Source: Bacteroidota bacterium
Lineage (GTDB): Bacteria > Bacteroidota > Bacteroidia > AKYH767-A > OLB10
Assembly: GCA_016721435.1 (NCBI GenBank)
Contig: JADKIC010000019.1
Coordinates: forward strand, 1 to 64,000
Direction: 5' to 3'
DNA length: 64,000 nucleotides
Each line of letters opens with the position of its first letter. Within the stretch, counting starts at the first letter, position 1. The translations under genes were made by a program, and so were the position numbers. Below are positions 27,990-38,023 of the stretch, piece after piece. Below the pieces are notes generated by a model. That model saw only the letters and a program-made list of their open reading frames with translations, did not search any database and was not told the DNA's origin.

Positions 27990-28571
27990 ATGCTCAAAGA
28001 ACTTATCATCAGAAAATTGTCATCATGGATTCGTCCGGTGATGATTGGCGGCTATAAGAATAGCGACGGTAGTTTTCGAAAACAAGTTCGAATGGGCAGC
28101 TCAACTACGATAATTCGCCCTGAAAAACTGGATCTGCAAGATCATGTTTTCATTGGTCAGTATAATTTTCTGGATGCCAGCAATGAATTGCATATTGGTG
28201 AAGGTTGTCAGATTACGAATTATGTAAGTATACTGACACATAGCAGTCATATCTCTATTCGCCTTTATGGACGCAGTTATGTGGATGTTCCTGAAACAGA
28301 AAAACTGGGATATAAAAGAGGAGCTGTAACGATTGGCGACTATACTTTTATCGGTCCTCATGTGGTCATTATGCCCGGCTCAAGGATTGGGAAAGGTTGC
28401 ATCATCAGTGCTTTTAGTTATGTGGATGGAGAGTTCCCGGATTTTTCGGTCATTGCCGGACAGCCTGCTCAGGTAATAAAAGATACACGATCCATGGACG
28501 AATCCTTCCTGAATGATCACCCGGAGTTGATGCAGAATTATAAGGAATGGGTAAACAGAAAGTCAATTTAA
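27990..28571 (+). CDS. left-handed beta-helix acyltransferase
   Basis: 193 residues with hexapeptide repeats typical of LbetaH transferases: LDLQDHVFIGQYNFLDASN, LHIGEGCQITNYVSILTHSS, AVTIGDYTFIGPHVVIMPGS, then RIGKGCIISAFSYVDGEF. The C-terminus VIAGQPAQVIKDTRSM is the common end of O-/N-acetyltransferases of the WbbJ/PglD kind. It should acetylate a sugar of the glycan. Eight bp after the deacetylase-like gene and three bp before a glycosyltransferase gene, so it is in the same operon. Confidence 0.85.
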   Translation: MLKELIIRKLSSWIRPVMIGGYKNSDGSFRKQVRMGSSTTIIRPEKLDLQDHVFIGQYNFLDASNELHIGEGCQITNYVSILTHSSHISIRLYGRSYVDVPETEKLGYKRGAVTIGDYTFIGPHVVIMPGSRIGKGCIISAFSYVDGEFPDFSVIAGQPAQVIKDTRSMDESFLNDHPELMQNYKEWVNRKSI

Positions 28572-28574
28572 AGA

Positions 28575-29633
28575 ATGAAGAAGAGCGGTAGACGGAAATT
28601 GGTCTTGGTAGGTACAGGAGTCGTTCATACATTCAAGTACCTGGATTTAATTGCTTCGTATTTTGATGAGATTTTATTGATCACTGATAAACCTAAACCG
28701 GATTTGAAAGTGAAACAATTTACTTTTGATTTTTCCCTGCGTTCTCCTCTACAGATAACGGCTAAAATTAATAAATTACGGACTGCAATAAAAGATTTTA
28801 ATCCCGACATTGTTCACGTGCATCAGGCCAATAGTTGTGCATTTTATACAATTAAAGCTTGTAATAAAAATTATCCTCTTGTTGTTACCGCGTGGGGAAG
28901 TGATATCTTATCGACACCTTCAAAGGGATTTTTATATCGGAAAATGTTAAAATATATTTTGAAAAACGCAGATTGTTTTACCTCGGATGCTTTGTTTATG
29001 GCCAATGAGATGCGAAGGATGGCAGGAAAAAAGCACCTTGAAATTCTGGTTGCTAATTTTGGAATTGATATCACTCCTACTCCTTTGGAGAAAGAAGATT
29101 TAATTTATTCCAACAGGCAGTTGACTGCATTGTATCGTATAGATAAAATCATAGCATTATTCAAAGAGTTTGTTTCATCTGATGGCAAGCATCGACATTG
29201 GAAATTGGCTATTGCCGCCACCGGTCCTGAAGAAAGCAAACTACGTGATATCGTTAAAAAAAATCACCTCGAGGACAGCGTTCAATTTTATGGATGGGTA
29301 GATAAAGTCATGAATTCTAATTTATATGCTAAGGCAAAGATCTATATTTCCATACCGGAAAGTGATGCAACATCTATTTCGTTATTGGAAGCGATGGCAT
29401 CGGGATGTTTGCCGGTGGTTTCAGATCTGCCTGCTAACAGAGAGTGGATCAGGGATGGGGTGAATGGAATAATTTATAAGGAGGGGCTTGAGAATCCATT
29501 TTTAAGAGCATTGGCAATAGATGCAGGAACCGCAACAGCTATGAATAAAGAGATCATCGATACTGAGGGAACGAAGGAAGCCAACAAAGAGAAGTTCATT
29601 GCTATGTACGAAAATATGCTGCATGGGAAGTAA
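28575..29633 (+). CDS. GT4-family glycosyltransferase
   Basis: 352 residues. N-terminal part RRKLVLVGTGVVHTFKYLDL; acceptor domain contains DIVHVHQANSCAFYTIKACN. C-terminal donor domain has AIAATGPEESKLRDIVKKNH, VQFYGWVDKVMNSNLYAKAK and SIPESDATSISLLEAMASGC, the E-x7-E-type motif of GT4. It should add one sugar to the surface glycan; donor and linkage cannot be read. The next gene starts inside its last codons (ATG 29623), so the two are translationally coupled. Confidence 0.88.
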   Translation: MKKSGRRKLVLVGTGVVHTFKYLDLIASYFDEILLITDKPKPDLKVKQFTFDFSLRSPLQITAKINKLRTAIKDFNPDIVHVHQANSCAFYTIKACNKNYPLVVTAWGSDILSTPSKGFLYRKMLKYILKNADCFTSDALFMANEMRRMAGKKHLEILVANFGIDITPTPLEKEDLIYSNRQLTALYRIDKIIALFKEFVSSDGKHRHWKLAIAATGPEESKLRDIVKKNHLEDSVQFYGWVDKVMNSNLYAKAKIYISIPESDATSISLLEAMASGCLPVVSDLPANREWIRDGVNGIIYKEGLENPFLRALAIDAGTATAMNKEIIDTEGTKEANKEKFIAMYENMLHGK

Positions 29634-30754
29634 GGTTTGTCATATCACCACTGTGCATAAACCATTCGATAACCGGATATTTTTTAAAGAATGTGTTTCA
29701 CTCCGGGAAGCCGGGTATGAGGTGACCTTGCTATGTGCCCGGGCGACCACTCAACGTAGAGACGGGATTAACATCATCGGATTTCCCGGCCATACAAGCC
29801 GACTCAAAAGGTTTTTTCTGACCTCATTCATTGATGTTTATCAGGAAGCCATAAAGGTGAATGCTTCCATTTATCACCTGCATGATCCGGAGCTGATCTG
29901 GATGGGATTGCGTTTGAAGATGGCGGGTAAAAAAGTAATTATGGATCTGCATGAAAATAATGCTGCTGCGATCTTGTCACGACCTTATGTGAAATCGGCC
30001 TTCCTGAAAGAGTTTCTTTCGATCGCAATTAAGAAAGTGGAGGGATGGCTTCTCCCCTATTTTGATGCTATCGTCACGGCACGACCGGATATATCAGCAC
30101 TTTTTCCAAAACTTCATCCGGTGACTTTAAGGAATTTTCCGGTCTTACCCGATTATGATTCCATTCCGGTTTCCACGATCGTAAAAACGAAGCCTGCGTT
30201 GATTTATGTGGGAGGTGCCAGTATCATCAGAGGGACGAAAGAGTTGATAGCTGCTATGGAATATTGCCCGGAAGCTGAGCTCTGGATACTCGGACCATTT
30301 GAATCCGAAACGTTCCAAAGAGCATGCGAAAATTTGGCAGGATGGAAACATGTAAAGTATTTAGGAGTGGTAGAAGCAACGGAAATTTTCTCGTATATTA
30401 AAGCTGCTGATATCGGTATTATCACTTTCCTGCCATATCCGAATCACATTACTACTTTAGCCACAAAGCCATTTGAATATATGGCTTGTGGTCTGCCTAT
30501 GGTCATGAGTGATTTCCCTTATTGGAGAGCATTCTTTGGCGATAGTTCGCTGTATACTGATCCCGCAGATCCGAAAGCAATTGCCAACAGTATCCATCGA
30601 TTATTGAATGATAACGAATTGCGAGAGAATATGAGAGAAAAATTTGAGACTGGCCCGGGAGGAATTTAACTGGCAGACAGAAAAGAAAGGACTATTGAAG
30701 GTATATGAAAATTTAGAGCTGGAATTGCGAAAATCTCCGGGAGTTAAAGTATAG
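29623..30754 (+). CDS. GT4-family glycosyltransferase, C-terminal frameshift
   Basis: About 377 residues when repaired. It begins MGSKVCHITTVHKPFDNRIF and has HDPELIWMGLRLKMAGKKVI, MDLHENNAAAIL and the C-terminal donor domain LIYVGGASIIRGTKELIAAM, GIITFLPYPNHITTLATKPF, EYMACGLPMVMSDFPYWRAF. The frame breaks near 30640 at GAAAAATTTG. With one base restored it continues as EEFNWQTEKKGLLKVYENLE to TAG 30752-30754. The start overlaps the preceding gene by 11 bp; wecB follows 10 bp after. Confidence 0.85.
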
Positions 30755-30764
30755 AACACGAAGC

Positions 30765-31830
30765 ATGAAAATATTTACTATCGTTGGCGCACGTCCGCAA
30801 TTTGTTAAAGCTGCAGTGGTGAGCAGAGCTTTTGCAAATTATGACGAGATTGAAGAACAAATTATTCATACCGGTCAGCACCATGATCAGAATATGTCTG
30901 ATATTTTCTTTGAAGAGATGGAAATTCCGCGTCCCGCCTATAATTTGGGAATACACGGAAAGGGACATGGAGCCATGACGGGACAGATGCTCGAGGGACT
31001 GGAAGGGCTATTCATGCGACATCAGCCGGATTTGGTCATCGTATATGGTGATACGAATTCGACCCTTGCCGGAGCATTGGCTGCCAAAATTGCACATTCC
31101 CATTGCCCATATAGAAGCCGGATTGCGTTCCTTCAATATGCAGATGCCGGAGGAAGTGAATCGTATTTTAACCGATCGCGTTTCTAACTATTTGTTTTGT
31201 CCGACAGATGCAGCCATTGAAAATCTCAGTAAGGAAGGGTATCCATTCGGAAATATGAAAGTTGTTTTATCCGGCGATGTGATGCAGGATGCAGCGATGT
31301 ACTATGCCGGGAAGTCCGCTTTACATTCAACAATAATTAAAGATCTCAACCTTGGTAAATTTATTCTATGCACCTTGCACCGTGCAGAAAATACAGATGA
31401 TGAAGGGCGATTGTCCTCCATCATGAATGCGCTCTCACAGATAAATAATGAGATTCCTGTGATGCTTCCATTACATCCCCGAACAAAAAAAATAATAGCA
31501 GAGCGGGGAATAAAAACGGATGTTCATATCATAAATCCGGTCGGCTATTTTGATATGCTGGAATTAATAAAGCATTCGTCATTGGTGATGACGGATAGTG
31601 GTGGTTTACAAAAGGAAGCTTATTTTTTCAAGAAACACTGCGTCACTCTGCGTGAAGAGACGGAGTGGATTGAATTGGTGAAAGGCGGTTTTAATCAGTT
31701 AGCAGGAGCAGCAGCAAATTCAATTCTCGAAGCTTACCATCTCATGAAAGATAAAGTATCTGATTTTACAGTGGAATTATACGGCGGCGGACATGCTGCT
31801 CATCGCATTGCAAAAGAAATAATCAGCTAG
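30765..31830 (+). CDS. wecB: UDP-N-acetylglucosamine 2-epimerase (non-hydrolysing), one frameshift
   Basis: About 355 residues after removing one A from AAAA near 31092. The N-terminus MKIFTIVGARPQFVKAAVVS contains the nucleotide-binding GARPQFVK. Next come HTGQHHDQNMSDIFF, VYGDTNSTLAGALA and the segment IPIAHIEAGLRSFNMQMPEE, where the frame changes. Later motifs are CTLHRAENTDDEGRL, PLHPRTKK and TDSGGLQKEAYFFKKHCVTL, all WecB hallmarks. It makes UDP-ManNAc from UDP-GlcNAc, a precursor for surface polysaccharide. Centre of the glycan operon. Confidence 0.93.
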
Positions 31831-31834
31831 TATT

Positions 31835-33068
31835 GTGCGCATTCTCATCCTCACCCAATATTATCCGCCGGAAACGGGAGCCCCTCAAAACAGGCTGAGC
31901 GGATTGGCGCGTGAATTAAAAGCAGTTGGTCATGAAGTTTCAGTGTTGACAGCAATGCCCAATTATCCGGCAATGGAGGTGCATCCGAACTACAGCGGGA
32001 AGTGGTTTTTAAAAGAAGAAATAGAAGGAATAGCCGTTTTCCGATCCTGGATCTATGTCAGTAAAAGCAGAAGTATCGTCTCCAGATTAATGAATTATTT
32101 TTCATTTACTTTCTCATCGATGCTCACCTCTTCCCGTATTCATGGCGAGATGGATGTGTTGATGTGCGAGTCTCCCCCGCTTTTTCTTGGGATCAGTGGG
32201 TGGTGGATCAGCAAGAGGAAGAAAGCGAAATTGGTATTTAATGTAAGTGACCTCTGGCCGGAGTCGGCGGAAAAGCTGGGCGTCATCACCAATCGTTTTT
32301 TTCTGAGGATGGCCACCGGTCTGGAGGAATTCCTTTTATAGGAAATCGTTCATGGTGACCGGGCAAACACAAGGCATCGTAAAAAATATTAAAAACAGGT
32401 TTCCTGAAAAGACGGTGCACTGGTTACCCAATGGTGTAGATGATTCTATTTTTAATGCAGTTCCTGATCAAAATAAAAGAGCTGCTTTGGGTTTTTCTGA
32501 AGATGATTTTCTGGTCTTGTATGCCGGTATTATCGGACTGGCGCAAGGCTTAGATATCATTCTGGATACGGCAGCAAAAGTTCCTCCGGAGCTGAAAATT
32601 AAATTCCTGTTGCTGGGTGAAGGACCGGAGAAGGAAAGACTTTTGCTGCGGAAGAAGAATGAGAAATCAGACAATGTTTTTTATCGATCTGGTATCCAGA
32701 GAAGAGGTCCCTCCATAGTACAGGCTATCGATGCCGCGGTAATTCCCTTGAAGAAAATGGATTTGTTTTTAGGAGCAATTCCCTCTAAAATCTTTGAAAA
32801 TCTGGCATTGAAAAAGCCTATCGTCCTCGCCGTTGATGGTGAAGCCAGACAGCTTTTCATTGAAGAAGGAAGATGTGGAATTTACTGCGAACCGGAAAAC
32901 GCTGACGCCATGACTCAGGCGGTGATACATTTAGCCACACATCCGGCAGAAGCCAGACAAATGGGTGAAAACGGACGCGTGTATGTAGAGCAGTATTTCC
33001 TGCGTCGGAATATTTGTGCTGACTGGCTGAAGGCAATGGACAATATTTCAAAGGAAGGGCGGTCATGA
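31835..33068 (+). CDS. WbuB-like GT4 glycosyltransferase, one frameshift
   Basis: About 411 residues once one T is removed from the T run near 32338. GTG start 31835: RILILTQYYPPETGAPQNRL. The middle contains FNVSDLWPESAEKLGVITN, characteristic of the WbuB/WcaI-like group that moves L-FucNAc or similar sugars. After the shift MVTGQTQGIVKNIKNRFPEK, WLPNGVDDSIFN, then LLGEGPEKERLL and IPSKIFENLALKKPIVLAVD. Stop TGA 33068 overlaps the ligase start (ATGATG), so translation is coupled. The WbuB relation is by pattern; the donor sugar is not proved. Confidence 0.87.
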
Positions 33069-34278
33069 TGGACGATAGAAATACTGAAAAGGGGTTAGGA
33101 TACTTATTAAGTATATCTGCTTTTTTTTTGCCGTTAGTTCAGACGGTTTCAATTGTATGTTTTATTTTGATAATGATCATTAGACTAAAGTCAAAAAATG
33201 AACGGGGAATCATCTCAGGTAATTTTTTTAAATCTCCATTATTCTGGGGATTACCTTTACTTTATTTATGGCATCTTGTCGGTTTAATATGGACTGAAAA
33301 TTTCAAGTATGCGGACTTGACTTAGAAATAAAAGCCGCATTCCTGCTATTGCCACTATTTATTGGCACCTTAGTTATTTCAGAAAGGAATTATCGAACCA
33401 CCCTCTACGCATTCATTGCCGGTTGCCTGACCGCTAGTCTCATTTTACTCGTTCATGCCGCTCTGAAATTCAATGAAACCGGATTACATACTGCCTTTTT
33501 CTACATTGATTACAGCTCGCTGTTAATGCATCCTACTTATATCTCCATGTATCTGAATATGGCGATTTTATTCCTGTTTCATTTAATGAATGGATCAACG
33601 GAGAATTGGAATCTGAAATTTTACAGTGCGCTAATTCTCTTCTTTTTTATTCAATTATTACTCTTATCGGCGCGAACGGCTCAGGCGGTAGCTTTATTGA
33701 CCTTCGTCGTGGCAGCATTCCTGTATTTGCGAAAAGGTGAAGGACTTCGATTAAAAAGAATACACAGTATTGTCATTTTATGCTTCACCCTCCTCTCCTA
33801 TTTTGCCCTGCAGAGTATCAACAATCGATTCAATCAGGTGGAAAAGGCAATGACCACTACCATTAGTGTTGATGCAGTGCCGGAATACAACAGCACCACC
33901 GGAAGACTTGAAATCTGGAGAGAAAGTATGGAAATCCTCCGAGGCAATTGGCTTATTGGAACAGGAACGGGCGATGTAAAAGATGAATTGATTAAGACTT
34001 ATGAAAAGCATCAATTCAGTTATGCCTTAGATAAAAAACTCAATGCTCATAACCAGTTCCTCCAGGTATTGCTGGCACTTGGAATTGTTGGACTTTTTTT
34101 ATTGATGGGAATAGTAGCTTTTCCTTTCTTTAAATGGAATTCCTCAGAACAGCCTTTGTTTGCCTTGTTTTCCAGTGTTATCATACTTAACGCAATGACA
34201 GAGTCTATTTTAGAGGTACAGAAAGGAGTGATGTTTTGCTTTGTTTATTGTATCCTTGCAGTGAAAGCAAAGTTTTAA
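33065..34278 (+). CDS. O-antigen ligase/polymerase family protein, one frameshift
   Basis: About 404 residues with around ten membrane helices. The N-terminal helices (YLLSISAFFLPLVQTVSIVC) end at WTENFKYAD, where one base is missing near 33317; the rest continues as LEIKAAFLLLPLFIGTLVIS. The Wzy_C/WaaL region has LLLSARTAQAVALLTFVVAA, the periplasmic loop with GRLEIWRESMEILRGNWLIG and GTGTGDVKDEL, and the motif HNQFLQVLLALGIVG. It should polymerise or ligate glycan chains on the periplasmic side. It ends the first operon of the locus. Confidence 0.85.
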
Positions 34279-34327
34279 GTATTTACAAATTTTCAACAAA
34301 TAATTAGGATTTAATTGTCATCCTTAT

Positions 34328-34335
34328 TAATTTTG
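34328..34335 (+). promoter_or_regulatory. TAATTTTG -7 element of the toxin-antitoxin pair
   Basis: TAATTTTG fits TAnnTTTG and ends five bases before ATG 34341. The upstream TTG at 34315-34317 is too close to serve as the -33 box. Confidence 0.4.
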
Positions 34336-34340
34336 ACTCA

Positions 34341-34571
34341 ATGGGAACAGAATCTATAAGACTTGAATTGATTGATTGGTTGAAAAGGTTAGATGATGAA
34401 AGTATTTTAGCATCATTGCTTCAATTTAAAAAATCGGCAGAGTCCGGTGATTGGTCTGATAATCTTTCTGCAGATCAGGTAGAATCTTTAAAAAGAGGGC
34501 TATCTGATGCTGAAAACAATAATATGATGACGAGTCAGGATTTCTGGACTTCCTATGGGAGAAAGGTATAA
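34341..34571 (+). CDS. antitoxin component of a RelE/ParE-type module
   Basis: 76 residues: MGTESIRLELIDWLKRLDDE, SILASLLQFKKSAESGDW, LSADQVESLKRGLSDAENNN. The helical, acidic layout resembles Bacteroidota antitoxins partnered to RelE/ParE toxins (an addiction-module component of the Phd/RelB-like or unclassified group). It overlaps the toxin gene by 17 bp, as expected for a coupled pair. DNA binding and autoregulation are inferred. Confidence 0.7.
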   Translation: MGTESIRLELIDWLKRLDDESILASLLQFKKSAESGDWSDNLSADQVESLKRGLSDAENNNMMTSQDFWTSYGRKV

Positions 34572-34848
34572 AGTTTTTTGGACCAGTGAGTCGAAAAGTC
34601 AAACCGACCAAATTCTAAAGCATCTTTTGAACAACTGGAGTGAAAAGGAATGTAAAGATTTTTTAGACCTGTTATATCATTTTGAGAATACCATTTCTTT
34701 ATTTCCTAAGTCCTTTAAGCTTTCGAAAAAGTATAAAGATTGCCGGCTTGGCTTTATTCATAAGCATATAACTGCTATTTATAAAATTTCACGTAAAACA
34801 ATCACCATTTTAACCATAATTGACAATAGAAGTATTGCCGCGAAATAA
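34555..34848 (+). CDS. RelE/ParE-like toxin
   Basis: 97 residues: YKVFWTSESKSQTDQILKHL is the N-terminal strand and helix of the RelE/ParE fold. Later come LYHFENTISLFPKSFKLSKK, CRLGFIHKHITAIYKISRKT and ITILTIIDNRS, the final strands typical of this fold. RelE toxins cut mRNA in the ribosome and ParE toxins act on gyrase; the residues seen do not decide between them. The pair sits between the ligase and aminotransferase genes and may stabilise the glycan locus. Confidence 0.75.
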   Translation: MGERYKVFWTSESKSQTDQILKHLLNNWSEKECKDFLDLLYHFENTISLFPKSFKLSKKYKDCRLGFIHKHITAIYKISRKTITILTIIDNRSIAAK

Positions 34849-34898
34849 TTTCTCAGACATCTCTCGGATTGTTTTATTTTTGGAACAATTCAAATAAA

Positions 34899-36118
34899 AT
34901 GTCCCTCATCCCCTTCTCCCCTCCCCGTATTGATGATGAAATTATCAATGAAGTTGTTGCCGCGCTTAAATCGGGGTGGATTACCACCGGTCCCAGAACC
35001 AAGCAATTTGAAAAGGACCTCAGCGTTTACAATGGAAATCCCAATACGCTCTGCCTGAATTCAGCCACAGCAGGTCTGGAAATAATGCTCCGTTGGTTTG
35101 GCGTGAAAGAAGGCGATGAAGTGATCCTACCTGCCTATACCTATTCTGCCACGGCCAATGTGGTGATGCATTGCGGTGCTACTCCGGTACTCGTGGATGT
35201 AAATAGCGATGATTTTAATATAAATAGCGCAGCCGTAGAGAAAGCCATAACAGCGCGCACTAAAGTGATTATGCCGGTGGATTTCGGCGGACTTCCCTGC
35301 GATTATACGGCCTTGATGGCTTTGGTGAACAAACCGGCTGTTAAGTCCCATTTCAAGGCTTCTACAAAGGAACAGGAGCAATTAGGCAGGATCATGATTT
35401 TATCCGATGCTGCACATTCATTGGGAGCTTATTATAAGGGCCGGCATACCGGTGTCTGCGCTGATGTTTCGGTCTTCTCATTTCATGCAGTGAAAAATCT
35501 GACTACTGCGGAAGGTGGTGCTATCGCTCTTCATTTACCGGCTCCTTTTGATAATGAAGAGGTATACAAGTATCTCTGCATTCTAACCTTGCATGGACAA
35601 AATAAAGATGCTTTGGCAAAAATGCAAAAAGGAAATTGGAAGTATGATATCTTAGAGGCGGGTTTCAAATGCAACATGACCGATCTGATGGCGGCCATTG
35701 GTTTGGTGGAACTAAAAGGTACGATAACGATACCTTGATAAAACGTAAGCAGGTTTGTGAATTTTATTATAAGTCATTGCAACGGTATTCCTGGGCAGAA
35801 TTACCTGTAATGCAGGATGAGGATCGTGAGAGCTCCTATCATCTTTTTCCGTTGCGAATCAAAGGGATTTCTGAAGAGCAGAGGGATGCGATTATACAGT
35901 CAGTGTTTGATGAAGATGTCAGTGTAAATGTGCACTTCATTCCTATCCCTATGCTGTCATTCTATAAAAACAAGGGCTATCAAATGGATGATTATCCGGT
36001 GACATATGATAATTTCAGCAGGGAAATTTCCTTACCTGTTTTTTATAATCTTTCAGAGGAGCAATTGCAACGGGTGATAGCAGCCGTGGTGAAAGCGGTG
36101 GAGAAACATATTCATTAA
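34899..36118 (+). CDS. DegT/DnrJ/EryC1 aminotransferase, one frameshift
   Basis: About 407 residues from ATG 34899. PLP-dependent nucleotide-sugar aminotransferase motifs: FSPPRIDDEIINEVVAALKS, GWITTGPRTKQFEKDL, LNSATAGLEIMLRWFGVKEG, ILPAYTYSATANVVMHCGAT, and the catalytic lysine in FSFHAVKNLTTAEGG. One A is missing near 35718 in CTAAAAGG; the tail continues as RYDNDTLIKRKQVCEFYYKS to the stop. It should aminate a 4-keto sugar nucleotide, as PglE/ArnB do. Directly before the PglC-like transferase; the sugar dehydratase is not in the window. Confidence 0.9.
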
Positions 36119-36133
36119 TTCCGTAGGGTTGTC

Positions 36134-36721
36134 ATGAAACGACTTTTAGATTTGACAATAAGTAGTATCGTGACGATTTTTGTCTCACCCCTACTCCTGT
36201 TACTTGCCCTAATTATAAAAGTAGATAGCACAGGACCTGTTTTTTACCTGCAGGAACGCATCGGAAAGAACAGGGTTCCCTTTCGTATTTTTAAGTTCAG
36301 AACGATGTATGTCAATGCTGATAAACAAGGGCTCCTTACTGTTGGAGAAAGAGATGCCCGCATTACAAGAGTCGGAGTCTTACTCAGGAAGTATAAACTG
36401 GATGAACTGCCACAGCTTTTCAATGTCATGGGGGGAAATATGAGTCTGGTTGGTCCTCGTCCGGAAGTACGGAAATATGTGGATTTGTATTCGGAAGATC
36501 AATTAAAAGTACTGAATGTTAAACCCGGTATCACGGATTATGCTTCAATTGAATATGCCAATGAGAATCAGTTATTGGGCAATGTTTCCAATCCGGAAAA
36601 TGTATATGTCACTGAAATCATGCCTGCCAAACTCCTTTTAAATTTAAAATATATCGAGGAACAAAGTCTGATGACGGATTTGATGATACTTTTAAAAACT
36701 GTTCGGAAAATTCTGAGTTAA
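36134..36721 (+). CDS. PglC-like initiating sugar-1-phosphate transferase
   Basis: 195 residues, the short single-domain type. The start KRLLDLTISSIVTIFVSPLL is the re-entrant membrane segment, then GPVFYLQERIGKNRVPFRIF with FKFRTMYVNAD, ARITRVGVLLRKYKLDELPQ (catalytic D-E in KLDELPQL), and MSLVGPRPEVRKYV. It loads the first sugar phosphate onto undecaprenyl phosphate in glycan assembly. Together with aminotransferase and LbetaH acetyltransferase it matches a bacillosamine-like diamino sugar route. A 64-bp palindrome follows the stop. Confidence 0.92.
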   Translation: MKRLLDLTISSIVTIFVSPLLLLLALIIKVDSTGPVFYLQERIGKNRVPFRIFKFRTMYVNADKQGLLTVGERDARITRVGVLLRKYKLDELPQLFNVMGGNMSLVGPRPEVRKYVDLYSEDQLKVLNVKPGITDYASIEYANENQLLGNVSNPENVYVTEIMPAKLLLNLKYIEEQSLMTDLMILLKTVRKILS

Positions 36722-36728
36722 TTTCGGG

Positions 36729-36792
36729 AGGTCGAGGTTACAGGTTGTAATGACAGGTCGCGACCTGTCATTACGACCTGTAACCTCGACCT
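36729..36792. repeat. 64-bp near-perfect palindrome
   Basis: The arms 36729-36760 and 36761-36792 match as inverted copies with a single mismatch and no loop. The word ACAGGT(C/T)G is repeated within each arm. It directly follows the sugar transferase gene, and a further partial copy (CGACCTGTCACAACC) extends to about 36800. It can form a cruciform or a long RNA hairpin and may terminate transcription; no T run follows. Confidence 0.9.
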
Positions 36793-36852
36793 GTCACAAC
36801 CGATTATACAATTATTGATAGGGAGTAAATAATTTTCAAAGAAAATGATCCA

Positions 36853-37722
36853 TCAAACAAACAAACCAATCATCTGATTCAACTCATCCACTTTTTCTGT
36901 ATCCCCCAATTTTTGGTAGGAGAATGAAAGGTTGCGCAGCATTCTTAAAATCATATCCTTGTTTGAACAGGGTTTGTAATAACTGTTTTGCGGGTCCAGA
37001 TTTAATTTTTTGACAAATTGATCAATGTCACCTTTACCAAAAACAGATCCTTTACTAAAAGGATTTATGTAAAATAAAATTTTTCCTGTGTTTCCCTCTT
37101 CCCCTTCTCTTACTTCAAGATACGTGAGGATGAAATGTTCAGGGAGATTGACACCATATACAGGTAAACCCAATGATTGAGCTACCAATAAATAAAGAAT
37201 AGATAGTGCAAGCGGATTCCCCTTTTTACTTTCAATAACACAATTTATATAAGAGTTTTGCGGTGCATGATAATTGCTGGTGTTACCACTGAAACCATAT
37301 TTTGTGAAAAAAATGTGATTCAAAATATTTACTTGCTCTAACGCAGTAAGACTTTCATTTAACTCCAGCCAGATGTCTTTTTTTACCTGGGAAATAAAAA
37401 GATTTAGTTTTTCCTGATCCAGTTCCGGATATTGATAACGTGCAATTAAAATGGCACCTCCCAGTAAGTTGTCTTCGGAGGTGTGAATCCATACTTTCAA
37501 ATCTTCTACTACAGTGTCAAATTGTATCTTATGTACAATATGAGCGATGCGTTGTTGGAGTATTGGATCAAAGGCATTCGACCATGCATCTTCCAGAAAT
37601 GGAATGACCTGATTGCCCATGCTGATTAACTTCTCTTCGATATGACCATACACTTCATGGTCGGAATCATCCAATAGACTAATGAGTGCTTTAACTTCCG
37701 GGTTGTTCATGTCTTCAGGCAT
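36853..37722 (-). CDS. SirB1/transglutaminase-like family protein
   Basis: 289 residues. HEAT-like N-terminal helices (VKALISLLDDSDHEVYGHIE, EKLISMGNQVIPFLEDAW) are followed by the Transglut_core2/SirB1 domain: ILNHIFFTKYGFSGNTSNYH, QNSYINCVIESKKGNPLALS, ILYLLVAQSLGLPVYGVNLP, EHFILTYL. The C-terminal part resembles the usual end of the family (LRMLRNLSFSYQKLGD). These proteins lack a clear catalytic cysteine here and their role is unknown. It is convergent with the glycan locus and is the first gene of the following block. Confidence 0.8.
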   Translation of the reverse strand: MPEDMNNPEVKALISLLDDSDHEVYGHIEEKLISMGNQVIPFLEDAWSNAFDPILQQRIAHIVHKIQFDTVVEDLKVWIHTSEDNLLGGAILIARYQYPELDQEKLNLFISQVKKDIWLELNESLTALEQVNILNHIFFTKYGFSGNTSNYHAPQNSYINCVIESKKGNPLALSILYLLVAQSLGLPVYGVNLPEHFILTYLEVREGEEGNTGKILFYINPFSKGSVFGKGDIDQFVKKLNLDPQNSYYKPCSNKDMILRMLRNLSFSYQKLGDTEKVDELNQMIGLFV

Positions 37723-37916
37723 TTACAATATTACCACCTATCTCCAATTACTATCACCTTCACCTTAGCACGTTATAAACGAATGAATGTTATTTTAAAT
37801 TCAGTGTAATTATTTGTATTACAATTAATTGCAGTGACTGGTCGTGCTGCTTTAATTCTGAAAAGGACAAATTCAATTCCAGGAATGAATTAGTCCTATA
37901 CCTTCTTTTAGAGATT

Positions 37917-38013
37917 TGAAAAAAGAGAAGACTCGTTCCAACAGTACGTTGTGTGCAGGATCCCTTCACTGGATCGAACCATCATTTATTTTCCACTTGA
38001 ACGAATCTTCTCT
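37917..38013 (-). terminator. long-loop hairpin after the EF-G2 gene
   Basis: Arms of 15 nt (37924-37938 and 37999-38013, one mismatch) enclose about 60 nt. On the minus strand the hairpin is followed by TTTTTTC, 11 bp past the EF-G2 stop. The rest of the gap 37723-37916 shows no gene or structure. Confidence 0.5.
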
Positions 38014-38023
38014 GTATTCAATC

